Assembly (NCBI GenBank): GCA_005879605.1
Contig: VBKE01000299.1
Coordinates: 1 to 40,191, forward strand
DNA: 40,191 bases
Direction: 5' to 3'
Source: Deltaproteobacteria bacterium
Lineage (GTDB): Bacteria > Desulfobacterota > Binatia > UBA9968
Positions 24,837-33,208 of the stretch are shown here, piece after piece (the first letter of the stretch is position 1; each line of letters begins with the position of its first letter). Both the position numbers and the translations under genes were made by a program. The notes under the pieces were generated by a model that saw nothing but the letters and a program-made list of their open reading frames with translations, did not search any database and was not told the DNA's origin.

Positions 24837-24853
24837 CAATTTGCGAGGCGGAG

Positions 24854-25342
24854 ATGGAATCCCCCGAGTTTCATGAGATCACGCTTAAAATAAACGGTCG
24901 CGTTCATCAACTAAGCATCCCGTCGAATTGGACCTTGAACGACGTTCTCCGAAACCGATTGGATCTCACCGGCACGAAGAGGGCGTGCGATTACGGTGGC
25001 TGCGGTTCCTGCACCGTGCTCATGAACGACGTGGATGTTTACTCCTGTTCCATCCTGGCCGTGGAGGCCCAAAAAAAGGAAATTCAAACGATTGAAGGTC
25101 TGGGCGATAGTGAAAACCTCCATCCATTACAGAAGACGTTTGCGCTCTCCTATGCCGCGCAGTGCGGCTGGTGCACGCCCGGAATGATCATGTCGGCCAA
25201 GGCTCTGCTCGATCGCAATCCCCGGCCAACTGAATCGGAGGTGCGCGCGGCCCTTTCCGGCGTGTTATGCCGCTGCACGGGTTATTCGTCCATCGTCCAA
25301 GCCGTGCTTGACGCCGCACGCGTCATGAGAGGAGAGACGTGA
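24854..25342 (+). CDS. 2Fe-2S subunit of a molybdenum hydroxylase
   Basis: This 162-residue protein is the small iron-sulfur subunit (CoxS/HcrC/PaoA type). The N-terminal plant-ferredoxin-like domain binds one 2Fe-2S cluster through Cys45, Cys50, Cys53 and Cys65 (CDYGGCGSCTV). The C-terminal helical domain binds the second through Cys104, Cys107, Cys139 and Cys141 (QCGWCTPGM, CRCTGY). It passes electrons from the Moco subunit to the FAD subunit. No Tat signal is present, so the complex is probably cytoplasmic. ATG 24854 has GGCGGAG upstream. It is the first gene of a small-large-medium set completed at 25569 and 27890. Confidence 0.93.
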   Translation: MESPEFHEITLKINGRVHQLSIPSNWTLNDVLRNRLDLTGTKRACDYGGCGSCTVLMNDVDVYSCSILAVEAQKKEIQTIEGLGDSENLHPLQKTFALSYAAQCGWCTPGMIMSAKALLDRNPRPTESEVRAALSGVLCRCTGYSSIVQAVLDAARVMRGET

Positions 25343-25568
25343 GCGAAAAACTATTATTAATGAGTTCATTAGTATCTGGACATCTGAAACTTCTTCCACC
25401 GAGGGTCGAGCCGTTCCGAGCGCGGTCAATGGGCCTCTGCCTCGTAGGCCATCCCCCAGTCCTCTCCAGGGTGGCTATTCCCACAGTCCGGGCCAGAACG
25501 CGACCTGTACGTTCGCGTGCCCGCGCTCTACACGACCCGCCTCTCGGCGGCTCAATGGCGACTTACTT
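25343..25568 (+). other. Anomalous 226-bp segment before the large-subunit gene
   Basis: In this family the large-subunit gene usually follows the small subunit directly. Here a GTG at 25339 overlaps the small-subunit stop (GTGA) and would start M-S-E-K-L-L, as expected for the original start. The frame then runs into sequence with no family resemblance. The first part has a palindrome (TAATGA GT TCATTA, 25358-25371), the rest is GC-rich with a CCGCC/GGCGG stem (25537-25550). The GTG frame ends at TGA 25570-25572, overlapping the ATG of the large subunit (ATGA). It may be an inserted segment that displaced the original start, or encode a 77-residue coupling ORF. I recognise no insertion-sequence ends. 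Confidence 0.45.
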
Positions 25569-27893
25569 ATGAAATCCTTGCTAACTGTAGGGCGGTCGGT
25601 TGCTCCGATTTACGGAGTTGAAAAGGCGACAGGCACCTTGCGCTTTCCCGCCGACGTAAACCTTCCGAACATGCTCTGGATGAAGATCCTTAGGAGCCCG
25701 CACGCCCACGCGAAAATTCTCGACGTCGATGCGGCGGCGGCGCAAAAACTCCCGGGCGTCGTCGCGATCTTGACGCATAACGATGTGCCCAGAGTGCTTT
25801 TCGGTCCGTACCAAAATGAAATCTATCCTCTGGATGAAGAGGTGCGGTTTGTCGGTGACACCGTCGCGGCAGTGGCGGCGGAGGATTGGAATGTCGCCGA
25901 AGAGGCGGTGAGAGCTATTCGCGTCACGTACCATGTTCTGCCAGCCATCCATGATGCGGAATCCGGTGCAAAACCGGATGCTCCTGACGCCGTGCTGAAC
26001 TATCCCGAAGCTCATGAGATCCAGGCCGGAGACATCAGGCCGGAGCAGCTGGGAACGTTCGGCAATATCATCGGTCTCCGGGAAGGCGGGCCGACGGTGG
26101 TGAACGAGAGAGGCGATGTGGAGAGGGGATTGGAGCAGAGCGACGTCGTCGTGGAGCGAATATTTAGACAGTCCGAGGTCAACGCGGTGAGCCATGAGCC
26201 GCGCGCCTGTGTCGCCCTCTATGAAAATGGCAAATGCACGCTCTGGTGCTCGGTTCAGGATCCTTATCGTCTTCAAGACAGTGTGGCGCGGGTTCTCAAT
26301 TTACCTATGGACGCCGTGAGGGTCGTTGCGACCAACCTGGGCGGCGCCTTCGGCGTCAAGGTCACCGGTCGATTCGCGATTCTCTGCGCGCTCTTGGCGC
26401 GCCAGACGGGAAAGCCGGTCAAAATCTGGTTTACCCGCGAAGAGGAAAGCCTTGACTCACATAACCGGTCGGCACTGACGCATTACGTGAAAGCAGGAGC
26501 GAACAAAGACGGCTCGCTTACCGCCATCAAGGTTCGCACGTTTCTCGACAACGGCTATTGGCCCTATGGAGGTTTGGGACAAAACATCGCTTTTGCAATC
26601 TGCACTCGGCCCATCGATCTGTATCACCGCTGCCCGAACGTCAAATGGGAAGTTTTTGCCGTGAGGACCAATCGTCCGAGCACCGGTCCCTACAGAGGCC
26701 GGGCCGATGCCGAAAGTCACTTTCCCATAGAATCGGTGATGGACGAGCTGGCTCACTCAATTCAGATGGACCCCATCGAATTTCGCCTCAAGAACCGAAT
26801 TCACGAGGGGGATGATTTGTGCTCCGCCCCGAAGAAAGTCGTCTCGACGGTGTGGGTCGAAGAAGCGGCGCGCAAGGGAGCCGAGACTATCGGTTGGGAA
26901 CGAAGAGCGTCCTTGTCCACTTCCAGTCAAGGAGCGCGTAAAAAAGGAATGGGCATGGCCATGGTGATCCATAGTTGCGGGAGCAATCCCGCGGGCACTT
27001 CGCAGGCTGAAGTCACCATTGACAGCGAAGGCCGGATTTCTCTTTTCTCCGGAACGGCGGATCAGGGCTCGGAGCAGCAGACGACCCTGCGCCAGATGGT
27101 CGCTGAAGTTTTGGGCGTTAGACTCGAGGAGGTCGGTGGCTGCAACGCGGATACCTTAACGTGCCCTTTCGATTCAGGTCCGTTTTCCAGCAGAACGGTT
27201 TACGCGACGGGCATCGCCGCAAGCAGAGCGGCAGAGGAGGCGAAAAGAAAATTGCTCGAGGGCGCGTCGCTTCTTCTCGACGAAGAGGTCGGCAATCTCG
27301 ACATTGGCATCAATTTCGTTTGGGCACGTTCCGATTCTTCCAAGCGAGTGCGGCTGGGCGAGCTTGCGCGTCTAGCCGGCGGCTCCATCAGCGGCAAGGG
27401 GATTTACAATGGCAAGAACGATCAGTTATTCGCTTACGGCTTCGCGGCCGCCTTTGCCGAAGTCGAAGTCGACGTGGAGACGGGCGAGGTCAAGATTCTC
27501 CGCTTGGTCTCGTCGCATGACGTGGGACGCGCCATCAATCCTATGATCGTCGAGGGGCAAATCTTGGGCGGCGCAGCCCAGGGACTGGGATATGCACTGA
27601 GCGAAGGATTCTATTTCGATCCGAGGACCGGCACCGCGCTCAATCAATGGTTTCTCGATTTACACACTCCCTCTATCCTGGATACACCGAATATCGAGCC
27701 GGTAATTGTTGAGCTCGGCGAGCCGACGCATCCTTTCGGCGCCAAAGGATGCTCGGAGATCTCTTACGTCGGAGTCGCCCCGGCCATCGCTAACGCGATC
27801 TACCATGCTACCGGAGCTCGCGTGACGGAGCTGCCGATGACTCCCGATGTTGTCCTCAAGGCGCTGCAGGATGCGAGGAGGAGCAGCGCTTGA
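25569..27893 (+). CDS. Molybdopterin-binding large subunit of a molybdenum hydroxylase
   Basis: This 774-residue protein has the hammerhead domain (VGRSVAPIYGVEKATGTLRF, KILRSPHAHAKI, FVGDTVAAVAAED) followed by the two Moco domains (TNLGGAFGVKVTGRF, GPYRGRAD at 373-380, GTADQGSEQQTTL, HDVGRAINPMIVEGQ, AKGCSEIS with Glu730 as catalytic base). The loop is PYRGRAD, not the form II AYRGAGR, and the final motif is KGCSE in place of KG(A/V)GE, so the active site is divergent and the substrate unknown. ATG 25569 has no visible ribosome binding site but overlaps the stop of the preceding frame (ATGA). It overlaps the FAD-subunit start by four bases (TTGA). The partner 4Fe-4S motif in the FAD subunit suggests an HcrA/PaoC-like enzyme. 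Confidence 0.9.
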   Translation: MKSLLTVGRSVAPIYGVEKATGTLRFPADVNLPNMLWMKILRSPHAHAKILDVDAAAAQKLPGVVAILTHNDVPRVLFGPYQNEIYPLDEEVRFVGDTVAAVAAEDWNVAEEAVRAIRVTYHVLPAIHDAESGAKPDAPDAVLNYPEAHEIQAGDIRPEQLGTFGNIIGLREGGPTVVNERGDVERGLEQSDVVVERIFRQSEVNAVSHEPRACVALYENGKCTLWCSVQDPYRLQDSVARVLNLPMDAVRVVATNLGGAFGVKVTGRFAILCALLARQTGKPVKIWFTREEESLDSHNRSALTHYVKAGANKDGSLTAIKVRTFLDNGYWPYGGLGQNIAFAICTRPIDLYHRCPNVKWEVFAVRTNRPSTGPYRGRADAESHFPIESVMDELAHSIQMDPIEFRLKNRIHEGDDLCSAPKKVVSTVWVEEAARKGAETIGWERRASLSTSSQGARKKGMGMAMVIHSCGSNPAGTSQAEVTIDSEGRISLFSGTADQGSEQQTTLRQMVAEVLGVRLEEVGGCNADTLTCPFDSGPFSSRTVYATGIAASRAAEEAKRKLLEGASLLLDEEVGNLDIGINFVWARSDSSKRVRLGELARLAGGSISGKGIYNGKNDQLFAYGFAAAFAEVEVDVETGEVKILRLVSSHDVGRAINPMIVEGQILGGAAQGLGYALSEGFYFDPRTGTALNQWFLDLHTPSILDTPNIEPVIVELGEPTHPFGAKGCSEISYVGVAPAIANAIYHATGARVTELPMTPDVVLKALQDARRSSA

Positions 27894-28870
27894 TCGATTT
27901 TAAGCATATCGACGCCGCTTCGACGGAACATGCTTTGTCGGTCCTGGCTCAATACGGTCAAGGGGCGCGGCTCTTGGCGGGCGGCCAAGATCTTCTGTTT
28001 CGGATCAAAAAATACATCGTCAAGCCAGAGTGCGTGATCAATTTAAAGACCATCCCGGGCTTAAATTACATCCACTCTAATCCGCGGGACAATCTCCGAA
28101 TCGGCGCGCTCACGACCTTATCGGCGATCGCTCACTCTGCCGCGTTGCAGCAGAGCTACACTGTCTTGGCCCAGGCTGCAAGCGTCGTGGCATCGCCGCA
28201 GATCCGCAATATGGGAACTCTGGGAGGAAACATCTGCCAAGATGTTTGGTGTTGGTATCTTCAGGACGGATTTTCCTGTTGGAAATCCGGTGGGAAGTTT
28301 TGTGACTTGGCGGGCGGCGATAGCCGCTATTACGGCAGCATCATGGGTGGCCACCTTTGTCTTTCCAATCATCCATCGGATACCGCGGTGGCCCTCGCCG
28401 CGCTGGACGCGCGAATTCACGTGACCTCTCCGCGAGGTCACCGCGTAGCGGCGATCTGTGACTTTCTTCCCGGACACACCTGGGTGGATGGCCGGCTGCA
28501 ATCCCACTCTCTTCCATCCGACGAGATCGTGACGGAAATAGAAATCCCGTTTCGTCCGACGCGCAGTGCTTACGTCAAGTTCGCCTTGCGAAAGTCGTGG
28601 GATTTCGCCATCGCGAGCGTCGCGGTGAGCGCCGTGATTGAGGGTGGCATGTGGGACGACGGCCGAATCGTTCTGGGTGGTATCGCAACCTCTCCTTACA
28701 GAAGCCGGGAGGCTGAAGATCTTTTGCGAAACCAGCCGATGAGCGAAGGGTTGGCAACGGCGGCGGCGGACGCGGCGCTCCAGCAGGCAAAGCCGCTTAA
28801 AATGAACGGTTACAAAGTCGATTTGAGCAGGACTCTGGTACGCAGAGCTTTGATGGCCTTGGTCGAATGA
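27890..28870 (+). CDS. FAD-binding medium subunit with probable 4Fe-4S insertion
   Basis: This 326-residue protein is the FAD subunit (CoxM family) of the molybdenum hydroxylase. FAD contacts are in ARLLAGGQDLL (27-36) and NMGTLGGNIC (107-116). Between them and the HPSDTAVALAALDA block lies a Cys-rich loop, CWYLQDGFSC, then GGKFC and GGHLC, with Cys121, 130, 138 and 157. Four Cys at this place mark the 4Fe-4S cluster of 4-hydroxybenzoyl-CoA reductase HcrB and aldehyde oxidoreductase PaoB. This favours an HcrABC- or PaoABC-like enzyme over a CO dehydrogenase. The TTG start overlaps the large-subunit stop (TTGA), implying coupled translation. Confidence 0.9.
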   Translation: MIDFKHIDAASTEHALSVLAQYGQGARLLAGGQDLLFRIKKYIVKPECVINLKTIPGLNYIHSNPRDNLRIGALTTLSAIAHSAALQQSYTVLAQAASVVASPQIRNMGTLGGNICQDVWCWYLQDGFSCWKSGGKFCDLAGGDSRYYGSIMGGHLCLSNHPSDTAVALAALDARIHVTSPRGHRVAAICDFLPGHTWVDGRLQSHSLPSDEIVTEIEIPFRPTRSAYVKFALRKSWDFAIASVAVSAVIEGGMWDDGRIVLGGIATSPYRSREAEDLLRNQPMSEGLATAAADAALQQAKPLKMNGYKVDLSRTLVRRALMALVE

Positions 28871-28901
28871 ATCTGTGTTGCAATCGCGACATTGACATAG
28901 C

Positions 28902-28927
28902 TGTCATTCTGAACGGAGTGAAGAATC
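28902..28927. repeat. Dispersed intergenic repeat fragment
   Basis: The 192-bp gap after the FAD subunit contains TGTCATTCTGAACGGAG followed by TGAAGAATCT. This string, in near-identical form, is a very common short intergenic repeat in environmental bacterial genomes. A similar TGTCATTCTGA occurs at 40172-40182. It separates the molybdenum hydroxylase set from UbiD3 and may mark a transcript boundary or an old rearrangement junction. Confidence 0.5.
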
Positions 28928-29062
28928 TCGACCGATTGACATTGCGACACAATCTCACAATGGGAGAGGGCAAACAGAGGGAGCTGTTAAAAAGGCGCCG
29001 ATTTGGTCTTGTTGGGTGCCGAAGGACAAAGGAAACATTTTTGACCGATTGGAGTTGAACAA

Positions 29063-30532
29063 ATGGCGGTAAGAGATTTGCGCGAATGGATCGATGACCT
29101 CGAAGAAAGAAACGATCTCAAGCGCATCAAAGCGGAAGTGGATTGGAACGAAGAAATCGGCGCGATTACGAGGGAAATATCGAGCCAGCACGGGCCGGCG
29201 CTTTTATTTGAGAACATCAAAGACCATCGCAAGACCGTCTGCCGGCGGTTATTCACCAACGGCACGGGGACGAGAGAAAGGGTTTGCCGAATTCTCGGTG
29301 TTTCGCAAGAGACCTCTTACCGTGAGCTGGTCACCATTTTTAAAGATCGTTTCTCGAAACCGGTAAAGCCGCTCACCGTGAGCAGCGGGCCCGTCAAAGA
29401 GAATATCGTCAAAGGGAGCGCCGTCGATGTGTTGCAATTCCCGGTTCCCAAATGGAATCCCCACGATGGCGGCCGTTTTATCATGACCTCCGCTAGCGTC
29501 GTTACCAGAGATCCGGAAACCGGGAGGCTCAACGCCGGTACCTATCGCGGCATGATCGCGAAAAAGAATACCATCGGCGTCTTGCTTGCGATGACCCAAG
29601 GATGGGGCAAGCACTTCAGCAAATACAAAAATCGCGGCCAAGAGATGCCCGTTGCCGTTGTCATCGGTTGGGACCAGAGCTTGTTCATAGCGGCTTCGAC
29701 GCCGGTCAATCATCCCGAATACGAAATGGCGGGTTCGCTGCGAGGCGCGCCGGTGGAGCTGGTCAAATGCGAAACCAACGATCTGCTGGTTCCAGCGTCC
29801 GCGGAAATCGTTCTTGAAGGATTCATTTCTCCGGATCCGAAAACGTTCGAACCCGAAGGTCCGTTCAGCGAATATCCGGGCTATTACGCAGGTCGAACAA
29901 CGCCGAAACACGCCATTCGCGTGGAATGCATCACTCACCGAAACGACCCGATCTTTCATGGCTGCTTAACCGGGTCGAGCCCGGGACGAACCAACGAAGG
30001 GACGACCTGGACGCCCGCGACTTTTTCCGCGATGGCATGGCAGTACCTCGAAGAGGCTGGGGTGCCGAATGTCACCGGAGTGTGGCGCGGCAAATGGCCC
30101 GAGCTCTTGCGCGTGCAGATTCGCAAGAGCCATCGCGGCCACGCGCAGCAAGTTGCCGCGGCACTGTGGGGCTGCCATCTCGCCAATTACGCGGGAAAGC
30201 ATCTGATCGTCGTCGACGACGATATCGATATTCACGATTGGGAAGCGATCGAGTGGGCGCTCTGTTACCGGCTGAACGCTGGATTGGGGGACATCACGAT
30301 GTTTCCGGGAACGTCGGGCTCCATGCTCGATCCGAGCGTGCCGTTGGAGGAGAGAGATTCAGTAAAGTACGGCCACGGTAAGTGGACCCGCGTCTTGATC
30401 GACGCCACCATCAACTGGGAGCTCGAGCCACAGGAGCAGTACGGCGGCAGCCGCTATCCTCCGTTGGGCACGGCGATCTCGCCGGAGATGGCGGCGACGC
30501 TCAAGCGCAGATGGAAAGAATACGGCTTCTGA
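29063..30532 (+). CDS. UbiD-family decarboxylase 3
   Basis: This 489-residue UbiD-family protein has the canonical catalytic set: NAGTYR with Arg162, and EGPFSE with Glu265 and Glu270, plus SAEIVLEG and HLIVVDDDIDIHDWEAIEWA. By analogy with Fdc1 (Arg173, Glu277, Glu282) it should be able to carry out prFMN-dependent (de)carboxylation. The His that binds the metal 18 residues after the Arg in other members is Gly here (TQGWGKH), which is odd. It needs UbiX-made cofactor; no UbiX gene is in the window. ATG 29063 follows a TTGGAGTTGAACAA leader. The next gene, a binding protein, begins 10 bp later. Confidence 0.88.
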   Translation: MAVRDLREWIDDLEERNDLKRIKAEVDWNEEIGAITREISSQHGPALLFENIKDHRKTVCRRLFTNGTGTRERVCRILGVSQETSYRELVTIFKDRFSKPVKPLTVSSGPVKENIVKGSAVDVLQFPVPKWNPHDGGRFIMTSASVVTRDPETGRLNAGTYRGMIAKKNTIGVLLAMTQGWGKHFSKYKNRGQEMPVAVVIGWDQSLFIAASTPVNHPEYEMAGSLRGAPVELVKCETNDLLVPASAEIVLEGFISPDPKTFEPEGPFSEYPGYYAGRTTPKHAIRVECITHRNDPIFHGCLTGSSPGRTNEGTTWTPATFSAMAWQYLEEAGVPNVTGVWRGKWPELLRVQIRKSHRGHAQQVAAALWGCHLANYAGKHLIVVDDDIDIHDWEAIEWALCYRLNAGLGDITMFPGTSGSMLDPSVPLEERDSVKYGHGKWTRVLIDATINWELEPQEQYGGSRYPPLGTAISPEMAATLKRRWKEYGF

Positions 30533-30542
30533 AACAAAGGCG

Positions 30543-31535
30543 ATGTCAGTGCCCGTAGCGCGCAAGTTTTTATTGGATTGCATCGTGATGCTTGCGGTTG
30601 GCCTTAATTACGCAGGCGCCGCGTTTGCCGCAGAGCCTCACAAAGCAATACATCTGAAGGTCGGTTACGCGTCGATTACCGGAAACCGTATTCCCCTTTG
30701 GGCAGCTCAAGACATGGAATTTTTCGCGCGCAAAGGTTTGGAAACGGAACTGATCTTCATCGCCAGCTCTTCGCAAGGGATGCCGGCGCTGCTCGCGGGA
30801 GAGATCCCGATTTACTCGGGCTCCCTCGAAACCGCCGCCCAGGCTGCCGCGATGGGCGCGGATCTGATCATCATCGCCAGCAGCGAACCGACGCAGTACA
30901 AGCTTATCGTTCAGCCTGGAATCAAAAGCGTGGCGGATCTCAAAGGAAAGAAGGTCGGCATCGACCGCATCGGCGGGGCCAGCTACTACGCTACGCGCCG
31001 GATGCTGGAAAGATTGGGACTCAGGCCCGAGGACGTCGAATACGTGCAGATTGTCGGTGGTGGTAACCAAAGAGTCGTTGCGTTTCGCTCGGGAATGGTT
31101 AGCGCCGTGGCGAGCACCGTCGAGCGCTTCGAGCGGGCCGGCATTCCTTATCACGCCTTAGCGGATGCCATGGAAATGGGCATTCGAATCCTTGGTAATT
31201 CCTACATCACGACGCGCGCCTTTCGCGACCAAAACCGCAATACGGTTCAGCGCTTCATCACGGCGCTCGTCGAAGGAACGCAGTGGACCAAGAATCCGAA
31301 AAATCGCCCCGCCGTTTTGGGAATCGTGGGACGCCGTCTGCGCACCGATGACCCGGGGGTGCTCGATTTGAACTATCGTATGTACGTGGACCCTCTCTCT
31401 CCGTTTCCGTACACCAAGCTGGAGGATCTGCGGAGAAATGTGACGGACCTGGCGGAAAGCAACCCCCGCTTGCGGGACTTAAATGTGGCTGCCTTGGTGG
31501 ATAACAGTTTCATCCAGCGAGTCCAGCAACGATAA
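30543..31535 (+). CDS. NMT1/SsuA-type ABC substrate-binding protein
   Basis: This 330-residue secreted binding protein has a signal peptide (FLLDCIVMLAVGLNYAGAAF, cleavage after AFA), IPLWAAQDMEFFARKGLETE, ALLAGEIPIYSGS and VADLKGKKVGIDRIGGASYY. It belongs to the same family as those at 1193, 5416 and 11841, but unlike them it sits inside the UbiD gene run, between UbiD3 (10 bp) and UbiD4 (9 bp). It is therefore the best candidate for delivering the substrate of these enzymes. Family members with aromatic ligands (phthalate or taurine type) are known. No permease or ATPase of the matching type is present. Confidence 0.88.
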   Translation: MSVPVARKFLLDCIVMLAVGLNYAGAAFAAEPHKAIHLKVGYASITGNRIPLWAAQDMEFFARKGLETELIFIASSSQGMPALLAGEIPIYSGSLETAAQAAAMGADLIIIASSEPTQYKLIVQPGIKSVADLKGKKVGIDRIGGASYYATRRMLERLGLRPEDVEYVQIVGGGNQRVVAFRSGMVSAVASTVERFERAGIPYHALADAMEMGIRILGNSYITTRAFRDQNRNTVQRFITALVEGTQWTKNPKNRPAVLGIVGRRLRTDDPGVLDLNYRMYVDPLSPFPYTKLEDLRRNVTDLAESNPRLRDLNVAALVDNSFIQRVQQR

Positions 31536-31544
31536 GGAGGAAAG

Positions 31545-33008
31545 GTGAAACAAGCGAAAGATCTCAGGAGCTTTCTCGCCGATGTGAAGCGACGCTATCC
31601 CGAGGAGCTGATCACCGTCGAGCGCGAATTGGATCTTCGCTTCGAGATCTCGGCGCTGCTGGTCAAGCTGGATCGCGCCCATAAATTTCCTATCACGCTG
31701 TTCACGAAACTTCGGGATGTCGAAGGAAAGCCATGCGGGTTTCCGTTGCTATCCAACCTTTTTGCCAGCCGCCGGCTCTGCGCCCTGGCGTTCGATTCTT
31801 CAGCCGAGAAGGTCGGTCTGGACTACGACGTGCGCACCCGGGTGCTGAAGTCGCCCGTTGTTGTGGGCAGACCCGAGGCGCCGGTGAAAGAAGTGATTCG
31901 CAAGGGAGATGAAGTCAACCTCTTGGATTTTCCCGTCCCGCTGCCTTACCACATGGAGGGAGGCCGGACGATCCTCGGTTCCGTCATCACGACGGTAGAT
32001 AATCATGGCGGCAATATCTACAACTGCGCTTATCAGACCTTGCGGCTCCTCGGCCGAAGGAAGGTCACAGTGGGGCTCGGCGAGGGAACCCACAATTGGG
32101 AGCGCTATCGGGAGCGCGTTGAGAGTACCGGTGACGGTCTGCCGGCGATCGCCTGGATCGGCCATCACCCCGCGGCTTGCATGGGCGCTTTGACGCGCGT
32201 GCCCATCGACGTGGACGAATACTCAGTCATCGGCGGCGCATTGGCAGAGCCGCTGAGGCTCACGCCGTCGGAGACATGGGGAGAAAAATTTCTTGTGCCC
32301 GCCGACGCCGAAATCGTGATTGAAGGGATCATCCCCCCTAAAGAGCGGGGGCGCCACGGCTTACGCGCGGACTATGCGCGCTATTATTCCCCGGAGACGC
32401 TCAGGCCCGTCATGGAGGTGCAGGCGATCACACATCGCCGCGACGCCATCTATCATGACATTCACCTGGGAGGGCGGGACCAGGATCATTTGGGCGGAAT
32501 CCCACTCGAAGGCTCGCTCTACCGCGCTGTCAAGCAAGCGGTGCCGACGGTCAAGAACGTTCACCTCCCATCCTCGGGCTGCAGCCGCTTTCATGCTTAT
32601 GTCCAGATCAAAAAGACCGCCGCCGGCCAGGGAAGGGAAGCGATCGTCGCGGCGCTTGGCGTGGACCGCAGGGTGAAACATGTCGTGGTCGTAGACGAAG
32701 ATATCAATATCTTCGACGATGCCGAGGTTCTTTGGGCCGTCGCCACGCGCAGCCGTTGGGACCGCGACCTGGTGGTGATTCCAAATATGATCACGACCAC
32801 CCGCGATCCGACTGCCTATGCGGGAAGCCCCGGGGATCTGAGCTATCACGCCTACACAGTGGCCAAGGGCGGCATCGATGCGACGATGCCCGCGCCGCCC
32901 GAGCCCTTCGAGATCAGGATCAAGGTACCCGACGAGGTGATGAGCAAAATTCAGCTTCGGGACTATGTCGGCAACGACCTAGTGTCGAAGATTCCGCTGG
33001 ACGCGTGA
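31545..33008 (+). CDS. UbiD-family protein 4, strongly divergent active site
   Basis: This 487-residue protein has UbiD architecture (ADAEIVIEGIIPP, HVVVVDEDINIFDDAEVLWA, QIKKTAAGQGREAIVAALG). The active-site motifs are changed. The NxGxYR region reads IYNCAYQTL (Gln at the Arg position by my alignment), and the EGPFGE motif is replaced by ERGRHGLRADYARYYS. It is still a full-length, intact frame. The start is GTG 31545 with AAGGAGG four bases upstream, the best ribosome binding site in this part of the operon. The product may act on a different substrate or be a non-catalytic partner of UbiD5. The zinc-ribbon gene follows 12 bp downstream. Confidence 0.82.
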   Translation: MKQAKDLRSFLADVKRRYPEELITVERELDLRFEISALLVKLDRAHKFPITLFTKLRDVEGKPCGFPLLSNLFASRRLCALAFDSSAEKVGLDYDVRTRVLKSPVVVGRPEAPVKEVIRKGDEVNLLDFPVPLPYHMEGGRTILGSVITTVDNHGGNIYNCAYQTLRLLGRRKVTVGLGEGTHNWERYRERVESTGDGLPAIAWIGHHPAACMGALTRVPIDVDEYSVIGGALAEPLRLTPSETWGEKFLVPADAEIVIEGIIPPKERGRHGLRADYARYYSPETLRPVMEVQAITHRRDAIYHDIHLGGRDQDHLGGIPLEGSLYRAVKQAVPTVKNVHLPSSGCSRFHAYVQIKKTAAGQGREAIVAALGVDRRVKHVVVVDEDINIFDDAEVLWAVATRSRWDRDLVVIPNMITTTRDPTAYAGSPGDLSYHAYTVAKGGIDATMPAPPEPFEIRIKVPDEVMSKIQLRDYVGNDLVSKIPLDA

Positions 33009-33020
33009 GGGGAGGAATTT

Positions 33021-33191
33021 ATGGCCAGCTCTATGAGAGTGATCTGTCCGGGATGCGATCAGGAATTTCTCGTTTCGCCCCAGTTCGAGAGGCTGAAGAT
33101 CGCGGCCAAATGCCCGTTCTGCGAAAAAGAATTTCCCATTGAACAAGCGAAGAAGGTGGTCCGCCCGAGCCCGATGCTGTTGATCAAGTGA
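33021..33191 (+). CDS. 56-residue zinc-ribbon protein between two UbiD genes
   Basis: This short gene starts at ATG 33021 with GGGGAGGAA four bases upstream and ends at TGA 33189-33191. The product begins MASSMRVICPGCDQEF and contains a second pair, KCPFCEKEF, so it has two CxxC knuckles and should bind zinc. It lies 12 bp after UbiD4 and 17 bp before UbiD5. Multi-subunit hydroxyarylate decarboxylases (BsdBCD/VdcBCD) carry a small CPRC...CPTC subunit D of about 75 residues, so a comparable accessory role is plausible; this is inference from context and Cys pattern only. Confidence 0.8.
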   Translation: MASSMRVICPGCDQEFLVSPQFERLKIAAKCPFCEKEFPIEQAKKVVRPSPMLLIK

Positions 33192-33208
33192 CGTACAAAG
33201 GATAAGGG

